From Hydractinia symbiolongicarpus (lineage: Eukaryota; Cnidaria; Hydrozoa; Anthoathecata; Hydractiniidae), in the NCBI RefSeq assembly GCF_029227915.1, contig NC_079880.1, positions 20,708,501 to 20,772,500 on the forward strand: a DNA stretch of 64,000 nt, given 5' to 3'. Numbering within the stretch: the stretch's first letter is position 1; each line of letters begins with the position of its first letter. The notes under the pieces were generated by a model. The model did not search any database, was not told the DNA's origin, and saw only the letters and a program-made list of their open reading frames with translations. Of this stretch, positions 60,888 through 64,000 are shown piece by piece. The position numbers and the translations under genes were made by a program.

Positions 60888-63800
60888 AAAAACTTCGCTG
60901 GCGTTGCTTGTGTCGTAGCAGTAACTGTTGTGCAACTTCGCTGACGTTGCTTGTGTCGTAGCAGTAACTGTTGTGCAACTTCGCTGACGTTGCTTGTGTC
61001 GTAGCAGTAACTGTTGTGCAACTTCGCTGACGTTGCATGGTCGTAGCAGTAACTGTTGTGCAACTTCGCTGGCGTTGCATGTGTCGTAGTTGTAACTGTT
61101 GTGCAACTTCGCTGGCGTTGCATGTGTCGTAGCAGTAACTGTTGTGCAACTTCGCTGGCGTTGCATGTGTCGTAGTTGTAACTGTTGTGCAACTTCGCTG
61201 ACGTTGCATGGTCGTAGCAGTAACTGTTGTGCAACTTTGCTGGCGTTGCATGGTGTAGCAGTAACTGTTGTGCAACTTCGCTGACGTTGCTTGTGTCGTA
61301 GCAGTAACTGTTGTGCAACTTTGCTGGCGTTGCATGGTCGTAGCAGTAACTGTTGTGCAACTTCGCTGACGTTGCTTGTGTCGTAGCAGTAACTGTTGTG
61401 CAACTTTGCTGGCGTTGCATGGTCGTAGCAGTAACTGTTGTGCAACTTCGCTGACGTTGCTTGTGTCGTAGCAGTAACTGTTGTGCAACTTTGCTGACGT
61501 TGCATGGTCGTAGCAGTAACTGTTGTGCAACTTTGCTGACGTTGCTTGTGTCGTAGCAGTAACTGTTGTGCAACTTAGCTGACGTTGCATGGTCGTAGCA
61601 GTAACTGTTGTGCAATTTGCTGACGTTGCTTGTGTCGTAGCAGTAACTGTTGTGCAACTTTGCTGACGTTGCTTGTGTCGTAGCAGTAACTGTTGTGCAA
61701 CTTTGCTGACGTTGCTTGTGTCGTAGCAGTAACTGTTGTGCAACTTTGCTGACGTTGCATGGTCGTAGCAGTAACTGTTGTGCAACTTTGCTGACGTTGC
61801 TTGTGTCGTAGCAGTAACTGTTGTGCAACTTTGCTGACGTTGCTTGTGTCGTAGCAGTAACTGTTGTGCAACTTTGCTGACGTTGCATGGTCGTAGCAGT
61901 AACTGTTGTGCAACTTCGCTGACGTTGCATGGTCGTAGCAGTAACTGTTGTGCAACTTTGCTGACGTTGCTTGTGTCGTAGCAGTAACTGTTGTGCAACT
62001 TCGCTGGCGTTGCATGGTCGTAGCAGTAACTGTTGTGCAACTTTGCTGACGTTGCATGGTCGTAGCAGTAACTGTTGTGCAACTTTGCTGGCGTTGCATG
62101 GTCGTAGCAGTAACTGTTGTGCAACTTTGCTGACGTTGCTTGTGTCGTAGCAGTAACTGTTGTGCAACTTTGCTGACGTTGCTTGTGTCGTAGCAGTAAC
62201 TGTTGTGCAACTTTGCTGGCGTTGCATGGTCGTAGCAGTAACTGTTGTGCAACTTTGCTGACGTTGCATGGTCGTAGCAGTAACTGTTGTGCAACTTTGC
62301 TGACGTTGCTTGTGTCGTAGCAGTAACTGTTGTGCAACTTTGCTGACGTTGCATGTGTCGTAGCAGTAACTGTTGTGCAACTTTGCTGACGTTGCATGGT
62401 CGTAGCAGTAACTGTTGTGCAACTTTGCTGACGTTGCTTGTGTCGTAGCAGTAACTGTTGTGCAACTTTGCTGACGTTGCTTGTGTCGTAGCAGTAACTG
62501 TTGTGCAACTTTGCTGACGTTGCATGGTCGTAGCAGTAACTGTTGTGCAACTTCGCTGACGTTGCATGGTCGTAGCAGTAACTGTTGTGCAACTTTGCTG
62601 ACGTTGCTTGTGTCGTAGCAGTAACTGTTGTGCAACTTCGCTGACGTTGCATGGTCGTAGCAGTAACTGTTGTGCAACTTTGCTGACGTTGCTTGTGTCG
62701 TAGCAGTAACTGTTGTGCAACTTCGCTGACGTTGCATGTGTCGTAGCAGTAACTGTTCAAAAACTTCGCTGGCGTTGCATGTGTCGTAGCAGTAACTGTT
62801 GTGCAACTTTGCTGACGTTGCGTGTGTCGTAGCAGTAACTGTTGTGCAACTTTGCTGGCGTTGCATGTGTCGTAGCAGTAACTGTTGTGCAACTTTGCTG
62901 ACGTTGCTTGGTCGTAGCAGTAACTGTTGTGCAACTTTGCTGACGTTGCATGGTCGTAGCAGTAACTGTTGTGCAACTTTGCTGACGTTGCTTGTGTCGT
63001 AGCAGTAACTGTTGTGCAACTTTGCTGACGTTGCTTGTGTCGTAGCAGTAACTGTTGTGCAACTTTGCTGACGTTGCATGTGTCGTAGCAGTAACTGTTG
63101 TGCAACTTTGCTGGCGTTGCATGTGTCGTAGCAGTAACTGTTGTGCAACTTTGCTGACGTTGCTTGGTCGTAGCAGTAACTGTTGTGCAACTTTGCTGAC
63201 GTTGCATGGTCGTAGCAGTAACTGTTGTGCAACTTTGCTGACGTTGCTTGTGTCGTAGCAGTAACTGTTGTGCAACTTTGCTGACGTTGCTTGTGTCGTA
63301 GCAGTAACTGTTGTGCAACTTTGCTGACGTTGCATGTGTCGTAGCAGTAACTGTTGTGCAACTTTGCTGGCGTTGCATGGTCGTAGCAGTAACTGTTGTG
63401 CAACTTCGCTGGCGTTGCTTGTGTCGTAGCAGTAACTGTTGTGCAACTTTGCTGACGTTGCTTGTGTCGTAGCAGTAACTGTTGTGCAACTTTGCTGACG
63501 TTGCTTGTGTCGTAGCAGTAACTGTTGTGCAACTTTGCTGACGTTGCTTGTGTCGTAGCAGTAACTGTTGTGCAACTTTGCTGACGTTGCATGTGTCGTA
63601 GCAGTAACTGTTGTGCAACTTTGCTGACGTTGCTTGTGTCGTAGCAGTAACTGTTGTGCAACTTTGCTGACGTTGCATGTGTCGTAGCAGTAACTGTTGT
63701 GCAACTTTGCTGACGTTGCATGTGTCGTAGCAGTAACTGTTGTGCAACTTTGCTGACGTTGCATGTGTCGTAGCGGCAACTGTTGTGCAACTTTGCTGAT
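60888..63800. repeat. Large 42/43-bp minisatellite array, about 68 units
   Basis: The consensus unit is ttgctgacgttgcttgtgtc followed by gtagcagtaactgttgtgcaact (43 bp). A 42-bp variant has gcatggtcg in place of gcttgtgtcg, and single-base variants tcgctg and ctggcg recur in blocks. The minus strand is free of stops in all three frames over the array, which gives nominal open frames up to 1006 codons (63871 to 60851). The plus strand has tag, taa and tga in every unit. No splice or codon-usage evidence supports translation. Confidence 0.95.
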
Positions 63801-64000
63801 GTTTTGAAATTTTCGGACAGAGTGAGTTTCGTACCCAGTTTCAAGTGATTGCTTTTGTAGAGCTGGTACATTTGACTAACATGGATAAATGGACAGCGTA
63901 CTCCGACCTTTAAGGCTTATCAGAGCCTATCAACAGATTTTTCAACAACCACATAAAAATTGCATTTATGTGAGGTACAGAAAGATATATTTAAACACAA

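Noticed and set aside
60851-63871. 1006-codon minus-strand reading frame as a real gene
   Set aside because: It is produced by a 42/43-bp minisatellite that lacks stops in all minus frames; no domain, splice or codon evidence.

Overview
This is eukaryotic, metazoan DNA and most likely cnidarian. Coding sequence is broken into short GT-AG exons by AT-rich introns. The proteins are animal families: a PLAT-lipoxygenase, tandem MANSC domains, a PDZ protein with sorbin/vinexin-type SH3 domains, a PAN-like secreted protein, the mitochondrial rhomboid PARL and a DEDDh exonuclease. The repeat content (Penelope, hAT, tRNA-derived SINEs, palindromic MITEs) fits a cnidarian, perhaps a hydrozoan. The species assignment is inference. 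There are no bacterial operons, rRNA genes or CRISPR arrays.

Layout. (1) 215-6843, minus strand: a PLAT-lipoxygenase-like gene whose 3' end lies off the left edge; ten exons can be joined. (2) 6844-9663: divergent intergenic region with a 19-bp repeat array that inverts at its centre. (3) 9664-14540, plus: a secreted protein with five MANSC domains in six exons. (4) 17138-32624, plus: a 17-exon gene for a 799-residue PDZ-coiled coil-SH3-SH3-SH3 protein. (5) 35636-37874, plus: a small cysteine-containing PAN/apple-like gene. (6) about 40.5-46.3 kb: a graveyard of transposons (hAT, Penelope/GIY-YIG, a multicopy DDE-like relic) plus minisatellites. (7) 48526-49455, plus: PARL in one coding exon. 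(8) 52045-59657, plus: an eight-exon DEDDh exonuclease with a long unrecognised C-terminal half. (9) 60128-60328, plus: first exon of an unknown gene. (10) 60888-63800: a 2.9-kb minisatellite of 42/43-bp units that is stop-free in all three minus-strand frames.

The genes are separate eukaryotic units and do not form a pathway. Exon models were made by hand from GT-AG sites, reading phase and family resemblance. In every complete model the joined exons keep frame to the stop codon. The most notable observations are the lipoxygenase-like protein that appears to lack its first two iron-binding histidines, a five-fold repeated splice donor in the same gene, the MANSC array on symmetrical phase 1-1 exons with furin-like sites, the PDZ plus sorbin-type SH3 fusion, the exonuclease with a DSGxxS degron-like motif, and a palindromic MITE family with 9-10 bp target-site duplications.
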